Shown in pieces: positions 1 through 8,357 of a stretch of 64,000 nt of DNA (positions are counted from its first letter, which is position 1; each line of letters begins with the position of its first letter). Below the pieces are notes generated by a model. It was not told the origin of the DNA. It did not search any database and worked only from the letters and a program-made list of their open reading frames with translations. The translations under genes were made by a program, and so were the position numbers. Origin of the DNA: Bacteroidales bacterium (GTDB lineage: Bacteria > Bacteroidota > Bacteroidia > Bacteroidales > P3); assembly GCA_022482545.1 (NCBI GenBank), contig JAKVOZ010000009.1, positions 1-64,000 of the forward strand. Reading direction: 5' to 3'.

Positions 1-18
1 TATATACTATTATTTATA

Positions 19-541
19 TTACATCAACTTCCTTCCTTTTTTGAAATATTCTTTAAAATTAGTAATTCTCGTATACGTTGCTGCACTATCTCCTCTCCCA
101 TACACAATTTCCATTTCACCAATAAAACTCTTATCCTCATTTCTCTTTATTTGTAATAAAAAATTAAACTTATTATGTCCCCATGAAACATATTTATAAA
201 ATGGCTTTTTTTGTATATGTATTAAGAAAGCATCTGCTTCGTAGAAAGTTAAATATTCTCTATAATCACAATAATAAATTTTTTTCTTATACTCAAATAA
301 TATATAATATTTTAATTTTTCATTTAAAGGCATCTGTGTCGGAATACTAATATATTTTTCATCAAAAGCAATAGCTTTATAAATCACTTTCTGTATAGAA
401 TCTTGATAAATAAAATAAATATTAAAATCATTATTTAGCTTCTTCTCTACACCATTATTAGCAAATAAAATTTCTATCTGTTTGTCCTATAGACATAAAA
501 GATATAACTAAAACTACTATTAAAATAACACTCTTTTTCAT
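19..541 (-). pseudogene. small secreted protein, frameshifted
   Basis: A signal-peptide-like start (MKKSVILIVVLVISFMSIGQ, ATG at 539-541) runs only 27 codons to a stop at about 458, while the next frame is open from just after the signal peptide to position 19. Removing one A from the three-A run at 481-483 (minus strand) joins them into a 173-residue protein whose mature part would begin QQIEILFANN. The downstream part could otherwise start only at a GTG at 385-387. No family is recognised; the mature part is lysine- and tyrosine-rich. It lies 23 bp after the next secreted-protein gene on the same strand. It is either a fresh pseudogene or a sequencing error. Confidence 0.6.
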
Positions 542-564
542 AACTCATTCTATTTTTAATATTA

Positions 565-996
565 CTATTGAATTTTATTTTTCCTTTTATAACATAATCC
601 TACAATTTCATCTGCATAATAAATATCAAATCCCCATTCTGGTTCAATAGGAATAACAACACCTTCTTCTATTTCTACAGAAGAATCTAAATCACCTACA
701 TATCCTGCATCACCAACTATATTATCTTCCATTCCATGTATTGTTAATGAATATATCTTTCCAATAACAATATGTTGTTCACACAAACTATCATTATATT
801 TCCTCTCCACTAATCTATATGTATTTATTCTATTATTTCTAGATACATAAATAAAATAATAATTATATAAAGAATCTATCTTTTCAACAATATAATCTTG
901 TGTTCCTCTCCTAGTTGGCCATCTTTCTTCTTGTGCTAATAAACAATTATTAATTCCAACAATTATTAAACATATTATAATTAAATACTTTTTCAT
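565..996 (-). CDS. small secreted protein of unknown function
   Basis: The 143-residue product begins with a clear signal peptide (MKKYLIIICLIIVGINNCLLAQ, likely cleaved before or near the Gln at 22). The mature part is acidic, contains one Cys pair candidate (about 73 and 136), and ends in a basic tail KRKNKIQ. No family is recognised. The 5' leader is long, about 145 nt from the TACCTTTG element at 1150-1157. The upstream region carries the palindromic iteron module also found before the gene at 55813, so both may share regulation although their proteins are not alike. A Cys in the signal region (NNCLLAQ) is not a good lipobox. Confidence 0.7.
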   Translation of the reverse strand: MKKYLIIICLIIVGINNCLLAQEERWPTRRGTQDYIVEKIDSLYNYYFIYVSRNNRINTYRLVERKYNDSLCEQHIVIGKIYSLTIHGMEDNIVGDAGYVGDLDSSVEIEEGVVIPIEPEWGFDIYYADEIVGLCYKRKNKIQ

Positions 997-1149
997 ATAA
1001 ATACTAATTAATTATTTTTATTTTTTTTATACAAATATACTACTGATTTTCAACTTAAAAAAATCTACTCTATTGTAATTATATCATGTTTTATCTTTTC
1101 TTTTGTTTTTTATTATCTTTCATTTTCTTAATTAATCATTATTTAGTCA

Positions 1150-1157
1150 CAAAGGTA
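1150..1157 (-). promoter_or_regulatory. promoter -7 element TACCTTTG
   Basis: On the minus strand the sequence reads TACCTTTG, matching the Bacteroidota -7 consensus TAnnTTTG, and points at the secreted-protein gene starting at 996. The same octamer stands before the gene at 55813 within the homologous module. No clear TTG -33 box is visible. Confidence 0.55.
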
Positions 1158-1240
1158 TAATTTTATTTGTAATTAAAAGAAAAGATGGTTCTTTTATTTT
1201 GACTTGATTATACAAAATGCAGTACAACTATTTTCTTTTT

Positions 1241-1350
1241 GCGATGTACTGCCAGTACATTAGCAATGTATTATCAGTACAACAGCGATGTACTGTCAGT
1301 ACATTAGCAATGTATTATCGGTACATTAGCAATGTATTATCGGTACATTA
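1241..1350. repeat. five tandem 22-bp palindromic units (TGTA-N7-TACA)
   Basis: Five head-to-tail units of exactly 22 bp begin with GCGATG or GCAATG and each contain TGTA-N7-TACA; the best units are perfect palindromes, ATGTACTG-C-CAGTACAT. A partial sixth unit (GCAATGTATT) follows to 1360. Two unit types are seen, with centre CTGCCAG/CTGTCAG or TTATCAG/TTATCGG. The spacing is about two helical turns, and the array sits 83 bp upstream of the -7 element, which suggests an operator array. No unique spacers separate the units, so it is not CRISPR. Confidence 0.85.
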
Positions 1351-1364
1351 GCAATGTATTTTAT

Positions 1365-1460
1365 TCTTTCTTTATTCTATTAAAATGTATTGCTATTCTA
1401 TTTCAACAGAATAAAGAACTATTTTACTGTTTCTTTATTCTAATAAATTGTTTCGTTCTA
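1365..1460. repeat. 21-bp-family modular repeat with hairpin
   Basis: The stretch is made of the words ATTCTATT, AATAAAGAACTATTTTACTG and TTCTTTATTCT seen in other intergenic regions here. The arms 1408-1418 and 1431-1441 are an 11-bp perfect inverted repeat. Confidence 0.65.
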
Positions 1461-1494
1461 TTTAAATAATGTTGATATAATACGATATTGTTTT

Positions 1495-3288
1495 CTATGC
1501 TATAAATGCAATCACATCGCCTTTTTTCACACGGTCGCCTTGTCTTTTTATGATAGATATAAGTTTGCCACTATATAATGCTTTAACTTCATCGTTCGTT
1601 CCATAATCAGACATAACATAACAAACAATATCACCTTCTTTGAAATGAGTGCCTGTCGGAGGATTCATTGATGTTTCATTGATAGTAATCTCCCATATAA
1701 CTTTGCCTGTCGTTGTTGCAATTACTGGCTTAGCGTTTGGATTCTTTTGAAGCATATCATCAATCAACTGCTGATTTGTATCTTGCTTTGGTTGAGTTGA
1801 TGGAGTGGAAGATGTTGTTGTAGATATTGCTTGCTTTGCTTTTGTAAGTTCATCATTAAAACGTTTTTTAGCAACACCAGATTTATAATCTAAATATTGT
1901 CTTTCGTGCATTGCAATCTCAAACAACTCTTCATCATCTTGTCCATAATCCCAGCCATTATCGTCCATTTCTTTACGAAATTTAGGAAGTTCATCAGGAT
2001 AGTTGTCTTGCGGATTGCCAGTAAAGAACTCTGAATTGCTTTTCTTTGCAAGTTCTATTATTTCTGGTGCTACTTGTCCTGGAAGTTTGCCCATCTTTCC
2101 AAGAATCATTCCCCAAGTGTTGTTATCCATCATAGTGAAACGTTCTTTGCCTTGTGCTCTTTGCATAATGTTCATTAAGGCAATATTTTTTACATATTGA
2201 CTAAATGGAGTAACAAGAGGAGGATTGCCTACTTTTGGCCAAACGTATTGTACTTCATTAAAAAGTTCTATAAGTAGTTCATCTTCATTCAAAGGCTCTT
2301 TTCCTGCTTTCTTTAAAAACATATTAATACCGCCTTGTACACCTTTTAAATCAGACATCATTGACCCCATCATTCCTCCTGGTAATCCACAACCAACCAA
2401 AAGAGAAGTACTTATTTTGTTTTTCTTATCAATAAAATAACCTAAGAAGTCGTCAATGAATTTTTGTGTAAGACTACGAGCTTTCATATATGCTTTCATA
2501 TTTATTTCAGGAACGTCAAAGCCAGCATCTTTTAACATAGCTTGAACTGTTATAACATCAGCATGAACCATTCCCCAAGAAAGAGGTTCCATAGCAACGT
2601 CTATAATATCTGCTCCATTATTACATACCTCTAAAATAGAAGCCATCGCAAAACCAGGTCCTGTATGTCCATGATATTGAACAAGAATATGAGGATATTT
2701 ATCTTTAATGTATTTAACTAATCTTCCAAGCATAACAGGACGACCAACGCCTGCCATATCTTTTAATGCAATCTCATCACAACCATATTCTACTAATTTA
2801 TCTACAACAGATGTATAGTATTCTACTGTGTGAATATCAGAATAAGTTATACTAAGAGCTGCTTGTGAAATCATTCCATATTTTTTAGCATACTTGATAG
2901 AGAGTTCAAGATTACGATGATCATTCAAGCCATCAAAAGAACGCATAATATCAACTCCTTGTGCTTTTTTTACTTTGCACATCAACTCTCTTACGTCTTT
3001 TGGAACAGGAAACATACGCAAACCGTTTAATGCTCTTTCTAACATCTGTGTTTTTATGCCTGCTTCATTGAAAGGTTTGCACCATGCTCTTACTGAAACA
3101 TTAGGGTTTTCTCCATAAAGAAGATTTACTTGTTCTGATGCACCTCCATTAGTTTCTATCCTTGAAAAACAGCCCATATCAATAATTACTGGTGCTATTT
3201 CTTCTAATTGGTCTTTTCTTGGAACATATTTGCCTGACGATTGCCACATATCTCTATATACAAGGCAAAATTGTATTTTCTTTTTCAT
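1495..3288 (-). CDS. carboxyltransferase, pyruvate carboxylase subunit B / oxaloacetate decarboxylase alpha type
   Basis: The 597-residue protein has the HMGL-like TIM-barrel carboxyltransferase domain (about 1-300), with RDMWQS near 12-17, the metal and carbamyl-lysine motif ALKDMAG (Lys176) and YHGHTGPG (His206, His208). A PYC_OADA domain follows (about 300-470), then a Ser/Thr/Gln linker (about 487-505) and a biotinyl-like domain (about 520-597). The family moves CO2 between carboxybiotin and pyruvate or oxaloacetate. The expected AMKM biotin-acceptor motif is absent: the loop at about 558-570 reads VMSDYGTNDEVKA. It may therefore need a separate carrier protein, or be a lineage-specific form. 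It is the last of three minus-strand metabolic genes, after a terminator. Confidence 0.9.
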   Translation of the reverse strand: MKKKIQFCLVYRDMWQSSGKYVPRKDQLEEIAPVIIDMGCFSRIETNGGASEQVNLLYGENPNVSVRAWCKPFNEAGIKTQMLERALNGLRMFPVPKDVRELMCKVKKAQGVDIMRSFDGLNDHRNLELSIKYAKKYGMISQAALSITYSDIHTVEYYTSVVDKLVEYGCDEIALKDMAGVGRPVMLGRLVKYIKDKYPHILVQYHGHTGPGFAMASILEVCNNGADIIDVAMEPLSWGMVHADVITVQAMLKDAGFDVPEINMKAYMKARSLTQKFIDDFLGYFIDKKNKISTSLLVGCGLPGGMMGSMMSDLKGVQGGINMFLKKAGKEPLNEDELLIELFNEVQYVWPKVGNPPLVTPFSQYVKNIALMNIMQRAQGKERFTMMDNNTWGMILGKMGKLPGQVAPEIIELAKKSNSEFFTGNPQDNYPDELPKFRKEMDDNGWDYGQDDEELFEIAMHERQYLDYKSGVAKKRFNDELTKAKQAISTTTSSTPSTQPKQDTNQQLIDDMLQKNPNAKPVIATTTGKVIWEITINETSMNPPTGTHFKEGDIVCYVMSDYGTNDEVKALYSGKLISIIKRQGDRVKKGDVIAFIA

Positions 3289-3341
3289 ATGGTTGTTTTT
3301 AGTTATTTTGTTTTGTTTGAGTTTGTTTATGATTATTTCTT

Positions 3342-3394
3342 AAAAAACACTTACTTATTACTCCTAATTAAAAATAAAGAAGTAATAAGTAGTG
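3342..3394 (-). terminator. hairpin terminator after the aldolase gene
   Basis: Arms 3348-3362 and 3381-3394 pair over 14 bp with a single bulged T (ACTTATTACT / AGTAATAAGT core). On the minus strand the stem is followed by a T-run (3342-3347 complement), and on the plus strand by another T-run, so it could act in both directions. It separates the aldolase from the carboxyltransferase gene. Confidence 0.6.
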
Positions 3395-3420
3395 TATTAT
3401 TTTTTTGTGTAAAGGTCTTG

Positions 3421-4413
3421 TTATGCTTTGTTTGCAGAACCTAAAACATCTTTACATTTATGAATATAAAGTTCTTTCAATTTATCTCTTGCAGGTCCAA
3501 GATATTTTCTTGGGTCAAAAACAGCAGGTTCATTAGATAAAACTTCTCTTACTGCTGCTGTCATTGCAAGACGACCATCTGAATCTATATTTATCTTACA
3601 TACAGCACTTTTTGCAGCTTCTCTTAGTTGGTCTTCTGGTATTCCAATAGCATCTTTTAAATTTCCTCCATAATGATTAATTGTTTTAACTAAATCTTGT
3701 GGAACAGAAGAAGAGCCATGAAGAACAATAGGAAAACCAGGAATACGTTTTTCTATCTCTTTTAATATATCAAAACGAAGAGGAGGTGGAACAAGAATGC
3801 CATCTTTATCTCTTGTACATTGTTCTGGTTTAAATTTATTAGCACCATGAGAAGTACCTATTGAAATAGCAAGAGAATCAACGCCTGTCTTTTTAACAAA
3901 ATCTTCTACATCTTCAGCACGAGTATATATATGCTCTGCTGCTTTTACATCTTCTTCAATGCCTGCTAATACTCCAAGTTCGCCTTCAACAGTAACATCA
4001 TATTTATGAGCATAATCTACTACTTTTCTTGTTAAAGCAACGTTTTCGTCATAAGGATGAGAACTTCCATCTATCATAACAGAAGAAAAACCATACTCAA
4101 TACAAGAAACACAAAGTTCAAATGTATCGCCATGGTCAAGATGGAGAACGATAGGAATATTGTACCCTAATTCTTTTGCATATTCTACTGCTCCTTGTGC
4201 CATATAGCGAAGAAGAGTTTGATTAGCATATTTTCTTGCTCCTGATGATACTTGTAAGATAACAGGAGATTTTGCTTCAACACATGCTTGAATGATAGCT
4301 TGCATCTGTTCCATATTGTTGAAGTTGAATGCAGGTATAGCATACCCACCTTTTACGGCTTTTTTGAATAATTCTCTTGAATTAACTAAGCCTAATTCTT
4401 TATAATTTACCAT
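3421..4413 (-). CDS. fba: class II fructose-1,6-bisphosphate aldolase
   Basis: This 330-residue enzyme cleaves fructose-1,6-bisphosphate to dihydroxyacetone phosphate and glyceraldehyde-3-phosphate in glycolysis. The zinc/catalytic motif HLDHGDTFE (Asp93, His94) and the second metal region VEGELGVLAG (about 142-150) are present, as are SIGTSHGANKF, the zinc-binding HGSSSVP and the phosphate-binding KINIDSDGR. The length and the long insert with VPPPLRFDIL match the longer class II forms of Bacteroidota. It begins 15 bp after dapA ends, so the two are probably cotranscribed. Confidence 0.96.
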   Translation of the reverse strand: MVNYKELGLVNSRELFKKAVKGGYAIPAFNFNNMEQMQAIIQACVEAKSPVILQVSSGARKYANQTLLRYMAQGAVEYAKELGYNIPIVLHLDHGDTFELCVSCIEYGFSSVMIDGSSHPYDENVALTRKVVDYAHKYDVTVEGELGVLAGIEEDVKAAEHIYTRAEDVEDFVKKTGVDSLAISIGTSHGANKFKPEQCTRDKDGILVPPPLRFDILKEIEKRIPGFPIVLHGSSSVPQDLVKTINHYGGNLKDAIGIPEDQLREAAKSAVCKINIDSDGRLAMTAAVREVLSNEPAVFDPRKYLGPARDKLKELYIHKCKDVLGSANKA

Positions 4414-4428
4414 GATTGTGTCTTTAAT

Positions 4429-5313
4429 TTATTTTATATCGTTAATAATTGATTGTATTTTATTTGATAATGATTTTGATGCTTCTGTTAATGGTAGTCT
4501 TACAACATTGTTTGTTATGCCTAATGTTTTTAATGCAGATTTTATTCCGACAGGATTACCTTCTTCAAATATTGCATTAGTAAAAGGTAGTAAAGCATTA
4601 TGAATAGGTATTGCTTTTTTGAAATTGTCTTTTAAACAATAATTAACCATATCGCTTACTTGTTTAGGAAAAGCATTAGCAGTAACTGATATGACTCCTT
4701 TTGCACCAACAGACATAAGAGGTACTGTTAAAGCATCTTCACCAGAAATTACATTAAATCCTTTTGGTTTGCATCTTAATATTTCCATACATTGATTCAT
4801 ATTGCCTGATGCTTCTTTTATTCCTATTATATTATTACATTCTTCCGCAAGTTGAAGTGTTGTTTCTGCATTAAGATTGCTTCCTGTTCTACCTGGAACA
4901 TTATATATTATTACAGGAACGGGCGAAGAATTAGCAACCTGAGAAAAATGAGTGTAAAGCCCTTTTTGATTTGGTTTATTGTAAAAAGGAGCAACAGAAA
5001 GAATGGCAGCAATGTTAGTGTAATCATATTTAGTTATCTTATTTATTAGTTCTCTTGTATCATTTCCTCCCATACCAAGAACAATTGGAACTCTATTTTC
5101 AACGCATTCAATAGTAAATTCTTTAACAGCAAACATTTCTTTTTGTGATAGAGTAGGATATTCGCTTGTTGTACCAAGGCATACAAGATAATCACAGCCC
5201 CCTTCAATACAATGATTGATTAATTTTCCAAAACTTGTTAAATCAACATTACCTTGTTTGTCAAAAGGCGTAACCATAGCAACGCCAGTACCTTTAATAT
5301 TAAATTCTTTCAT
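4429..5313 (-). CDS. dapA: 4-hydroxy-tetrahydrodipicolinate synthase
   Basis: The 294-residue protein condenses pyruvate with aspartate semialdehyde, the first committed step to diaminopimelate and lysine. The Schiff-base lysine lies in GIKEASGN (Lys166), the catalytic Tyr in IYNVPGRTG (Tyr137), and the GTTSEYPTL motif at 47-55. The length is normal. A -7 element (TAATTTTG) lies 60 bp upstream on the minus strand, making this the first gene of the dapA-fba unit. The ATG start is followed directly by the conserved N-terminal MVTPF segment. Confidence 0.96.
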   Translation of the reverse strand: MKEFNIKGTGVAMVTPFDKQGNVDLTSFGKLINHCIEGGCDYLVCLGTTSEYPTLSQKEMFAVKEFTIECVENRVPIVLGMGGNDTRELINKITKYDYTNIAAILSVAPFYNKPNQKGLYTHFSQVANSSPVPVIIYNVPGRTGSNLNAETTLQLAEECNNIIGIKEASGNMNQCMEILRCKPKGFNVISGEDALTVPLMSVGAKGVISVTANAFPKQVSDMVNYCLKDNFKKAIPIHNALLPFTNAIFEEGNPVGIKSALKTLGITNNVVRLPLTEASKSLSNKIQSIINDIK

Positions 5314-5372
5314 GATTAATATTATTTAGTTTTTATTTATTGTTTTCTTTATTCGTTTAAATAAATTAAATT

Positions 5373-5380
5373 CAAAATTA
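5373..5380 (-). promoter_or_regulatory. promoter -7 element TAATTTTG for dapA
   Basis: The minus strand reads TAATTTTG, a match to TAnnTTTG, 60 bp upstream of the dapA start. Confidence 0.5.
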
Positions 5381-5511
5381 CGAACTTTTTTTTGATTGAA
5401 CAAAATATATTTAAAGTTTTTTCAATTTTATAAAAAAAACTACGTTATAAAAAGTATTAAAAAATAAGTTTTAATAAAAAAGTTCTATTAAAATTAGTGC
5501 TTTTTTTGTTT

Positions 5512-5601
5512 GGAATAACTCTTCGTTTTATTGAAATAGAATAAAGAGATATTGAAATAGAATAAAGAGATAGTAAAATATAATAAAGAACTAATTTGCG
5601 T
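5512..5601. repeat. 21-bp modular repeat array
   Basis: Two identical consecutive 21-bp units (a GAAATAGAAT linker plus the word AAAGAGATA) are followed by a variant ending in AAAGAACTA. The units are the same kind as those at about 14.0, 19.9, 28.9, 32.7, 41.4, 51.5, 55.5 and 59.1 kb. Confidence 0.75.
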
Positions 5602-5631
5602 TAGCAAAAACCCTTGTCGGTGGTTACCGAC
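5582..5631 (+). repeat. short dispersed element, AATTTGCGTTAG plus hairpin
   Basis: AATAAAGAACTAATTTGCGTTAG is followed 11 bp later by the perfect hairpin GTCGGT-GGTT-ACCGAC (5616-5631). The same arrangement with changes lies at 20005-20053 (plus) and 28849-28895 (minus). It directly precedes the histidine kinase start, so it forms its 5' leader if transcription begins upstream. Confidence 0.6.
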
Positions 5632-5646
5632 TAAAGAGATTATTTT

Positions 5647-7164
5647 ATGAATAAATATATAAAGAATCCACGAATAAGGTGGTATATTTTGATATTTGGC
5701 TTTTGTATTGTTTTTTTGTCTTTCTTTCAAATTAATAAGATGATAAGCCAACTTAGAAGGGAAGAACAGAAAAAGGTTGAATTGTGGGCAAAAGCAATAA
5801 GTAGAAAGGCAGAGATTGTAAAGCATACAAAAGAGTTTTATGATAAAATGACACAAGACGAGAATGTTAAGTTGCAACAATTCGTTGAGGCATATAAAGT
5901 GATAATGAGCCAACCTGTTGATGCAGACCTTACATGTTCTAAACTTAATTTCTACTCTAAAATCATTGTTGATAACAAAACAATACCAGTAATTATTACT
6001 GATGAATTTAATAATATACAACTATCTCAAAATGTTGTTATTCCCAAAAATCAACATGTGTTGGTTGGCAAGTTATATAAGGAGTTTTCAAAGAATAAGC
6101 CTTTTGAATATAGTGTTTATGGAATGAAATTTAAGTTGTATTACACCGAAAGCAAGGCATATAGTGATATAAAAAATGTTTTAGAGGATTTTACAAATTC
6201 TTTTCTTTCAGAGATTACAGACAATACTGTTTTTGTGCCAGTAATTATTACAGATACATCAAAAACACATATCTTAGCTTATGGAAATATTAATAAAAAC
6301 AAACTAACAAAAGAAAACATATCTTCAACGATAGCATCAATGGAGAAATTTAATAATCCTATTCGTATTTCATTGCCAAACAAACAAAATGGATTAATAT
6401 TCTTTGAACGTAGTAAGATGATAACTCTTTTGCAATATTATCCTATTTTATATATTCTTTTATTTATATTGTTTGGATATTTATTCTTCCAAATATTTAA
6501 GGCAATGAAAGCATCGGAACAAAACTCTGTATGGGTAGGAATGAGTAAAGAAACAGCACATCAACTTGGAACGCCAATATCTTCTTTGGTTGCATGGGTA
6601 GAGTATTTGAAGATGAATCCAGAAAATGAAAGTATTTGCAAAGAGATAACAAAAGATATAAAACGATTAGATATGATAGCACAAAGATTTTCTCAAATAG
6701 GGTCTAATCCAACGTTGAAAAATCAGGATTTGATTGCGGTTATAGATAGTGCTATTGCGTATCTTTCATTGCGAACTCCTAAAAATGTGAAATTTGATAT
6801 ACGTATTCCACAAGATAGAGCAATAATAATACCACTTAATCAATCTCTTTTGGAATGGACTTTTGAAAATCTTTCAAAGAATGCTATTGATGCAATGGAA
6901 GGACAAGGTAAGATAACAATAGAGATGGAAGAAGATGAACAACAAGTTTATATTGACGTTACAGATACAGGAAAAGGATTGTCAAAGAAACAATTTAAAC
7001 AGATATTTCAACCAGGTTATACAACAAAAACAAGAGGTTGGGGATTAGGACTTTCACTTGTTAAACGTATTATTGAAGAGTATCATAAAGGTAAAATATA
7101 TGTTAAACAATCTTATCTTGGAAAAGGAACAACGTTTAGAATAGTTTTGAATAAACATTTATAA
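5647..7164 (+). CDS. sensor histidine kinase
   Basis: The 505-residue protein has a membrane segment at about 12-30, an extracytoplasmic sensor region (about 31-258), a second membrane segment (about 260-282), a His box KETAHQLGTPISSL (His near 304) and a HATPase domain. The N box is NLSKNAIDAM (about 410), the G1 box DTGKGLSKKQ and the G2 box GWGLGLSLVKRI near the C-terminus. No HAMP domain is evident and no response regulator lies nearby, so the partner is unknown. The gap to hemW is 7 bp, so the two are cotranscribed. Bacteroidota commonly carry such orphan kinases. Confidence 0.9.
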   Translation: MNKYIKNPRIRWYILIFGFCIVFLSFFQINKMISQLRREEQKKVELWAKAISRKAEIVKHTKEFYDKMTQDENVKLQQFVEAYKVIMSQPVDADLTCSKLNFYSKIIVDNKTIPVIITDEFNNIQLSQNVVIPKNQHVLVGKLYKEFSKNKPFEYSVYGMKFKLYYTESKAYSDIKNVLEDFTNSFLSEITDNTVFVPVIITDTSKTHILAYGNINKNKLTKENISSTIASMEKFNNPIRISLPNKQNGLIFFERSKMITLLQYYPILYILLFILFGYLFFQIFKAMKASEQNSVWVGMSKETAHQLGTPISSLVAWVEYLKMNPENESICKEITKDIKRLDMIAQRFSQIGSNPTLKNQDLIAVIDSAIAYLSLRTPKNVKFDIRIPQDRAIIIPLNQSLLEWTFENLSKNAIDAMEGQGKITIEMEEDEQQVYIDVTDTGKGLSKKQFKQIFQPGYTTKTRGWGLGLSLVKRIIEEYHKGKIYVKQSYLGKGTTFRIVLNKHL

Positions 7165-7171
7165 TAAAACA

Positions 7172-8293
7172 ATGTCTTCTCTTTATATTCATATACCTTT
7201 TTGTCATCACAAATGTATTTATTGTGATTTTTATTCTATTGCAAAGCATAGCCCTGAAAAGATGCTGGATAGTTATGTTGATTGCTTAATAGAAGAGATT
7301 AAACAGAGAAAAGATTTTATTGATTCGTCATTAACAACAATTTATATTGGAGGAGGAACACCTTCTTTATTGTCAATTAGTCAATTAGAACGTTTATTTA
7401 AAGAAATACATCATAATTTTGATACGAAAGATATTAGTGAGATAACAATGGAAACAAATCCAGAAGATTTGAATGAAGATTATCTTAAAGCAATAAGAGA
7501 TTTAGGCATAAATAGATTAAGTATTGGAGTACAAAGTTTTAATGATAATGACCTTAAAATGCTTAATCGTTGTCATAGTTCAAGACAAGCAAAGCAAGCA
7601 ATAACTAATGCTTTGAATGTTGGAATAAATAATATTTCTATTGATTTGATGTATAATCTTCCAATGATGAATATTGATAGTTGGAAAAATAATCTTGATG
7701 TTTTTTTAACATTCTCATTGCCTCATATATCATGTTATAGTTTAACTGTTGAACAAAACACAATGATTTATAAGTTGATAGAACAAAATAAAATGATACT
7801 ACCAGAGGAAAAAGAGATGTTAGATGAGTTTGATTTAACTATGGAAGTTTTAAAAGATAATAATTATATTCATTATGAAACGTCGTCGTATTGCAAAAAG
7901 GAATTTCAATCAAAACATAACTATAATTATTGGACGTTTGGCAAATATCTTGGACTTGGTGCAGCGGCTCATTCTTACGATGGGCAACAGAGATGTTGGA
8001 ATGAAAATGATATTGATAAATATATAAATAATATTAACAATAATTACTTGAATAACAATAATAAAGAATTATTAACTAATCAAGAAAAGTATGAAGAATA
8101 TGTTATGTTGTCTTCTCGGTTGATGCAAGGATTAAATGAAGAAGAAGTAAGGATAAAATTTCCGGAATACTTTAATCATTTCAAAAAAAATATGTTGTCT
8201 TTAAAAGAAGAAGGCTATTTTGATGAAAATTATTGCTTAACAACAAAAGGCTGGCATCTTCAAAATGAAATAGCACTAAATCTTATGCTTTAA
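7172..8293 (+). CDS. hemW: HemW-like radical SAM heme chaperone
   Basis: The 373-residue protein has the radical SAM cluster motif CHHKCIYC (Cys11, Cys15, Cys18), the glycine-rich YIGGGTPSLL and the substrate/SAM segment RLSIGVQSFNDNDLKMLNRCHS. It lacks the fourth Cys found in the HemN motif (CxxxCxxCxC) and starts directly at the IHIPFC segment, which points to HemW, a heme-trafficking protein, rather than coproporphyrinogen III dehydrogenase. The C-terminal HemN_C winged-helix part (LSSRLMQGLNEEE) is present. It follows the histidine kinase by 7 bp. Confidence 0.92.
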   Translation: MSSLYIHIPFCHHKCIYCDFYSIAKHSPEKMLDSYVDCLIEEIKQRKDFIDSSLTTIYIGGGTPSLLSISQLERLFKEIHHNFDTKDISEITMETNPEDLNEDYLKAIRDLGINRLSIGVQSFNDNDLKMLNRCHSSRQAKQAITNALNVGINNISIDLMYNLPMMNIDSWKNNLDVFLTFSLPHISCYSLTVEQNTMIYKLIEQNKMILPEEKEMLDEFDLTMEVLKDNNYIHYETSSYCKKEFQSKHNYNYWTFGKYLGLGAAAHSYDGQQRCWNENDIDKYINNINNNYLNNNNKELLTNQEKYEEYVMLSSRLMQGLNEEEVRIKFPEYFNHFKKNMLSLKEEGYFDENYCLTTKGWHLQNEIALNLML

Positions 8294-8311
8294 AATATTT
8301 CTTCGTTATAT

Positions 8312-8357
8312 TTTGCTAACTCTTAACTTTAATAAAATATTATAAAGAGTTGGCAAA
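8312..8357 (+). terminator. hairpin after hemW
   Basis: Arms 8312-8324 and 8345-8357 (TTTGCTAACTCTT / AAGAGTTGGCAAA) pair over 13 bp with one G-T wobble, 18 bp after the hemW stop. No T-run follows, so its role as terminator is uncertain. Confidence 0.45.

Larger units (their letters stand above)
997..1494. other. 498-bp intergenic region with regulatory-looking module
   Basis: No gene is seen. In order it holds an AT-rich leader (997-1140), a minus-strand promoter element (1150-1157), a spacer, five 22-bp palindromic units (1241-1350), and a 21-bp-type repeat hairpin (1365-1460). From about 1125 to 1445 it is homologous, in inverted orientation, to about 55480-55790. The far end lies downstream of the convergently read carboxyltransferase gene, so the hairpin may also end that transcript. 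Confidence 0.7.
5314..5646. other. 333-bp divergent intergenic region
   Basis: It lies between dapA (minus) and the histidine kinase (plus). It holds the dapA promoter element, an AT-rich stretch without genes (5385-5510), 21-bp-type repeats (5512-5601) and a short hairpin element (5582-5631) that ends 15 bp before the kinase start. No TAnnTTTG element for the kinase was seen. Confidence 0.6.

Noticed and set aside
1241-1350. CRISPR array
   Set aside because: The 22-bp units are contiguous without unique spacers, are palindromic, and no cas genes lie in the window.
5494-6021. Minus-strand 175-codon open frame overlapping the histidine kinase
   Set aside because: It runs antisense through a well-supported kinase gene and its N-terminal/C-terminal parts reflect repeat sequence and kinase antisense; no family features are seen.
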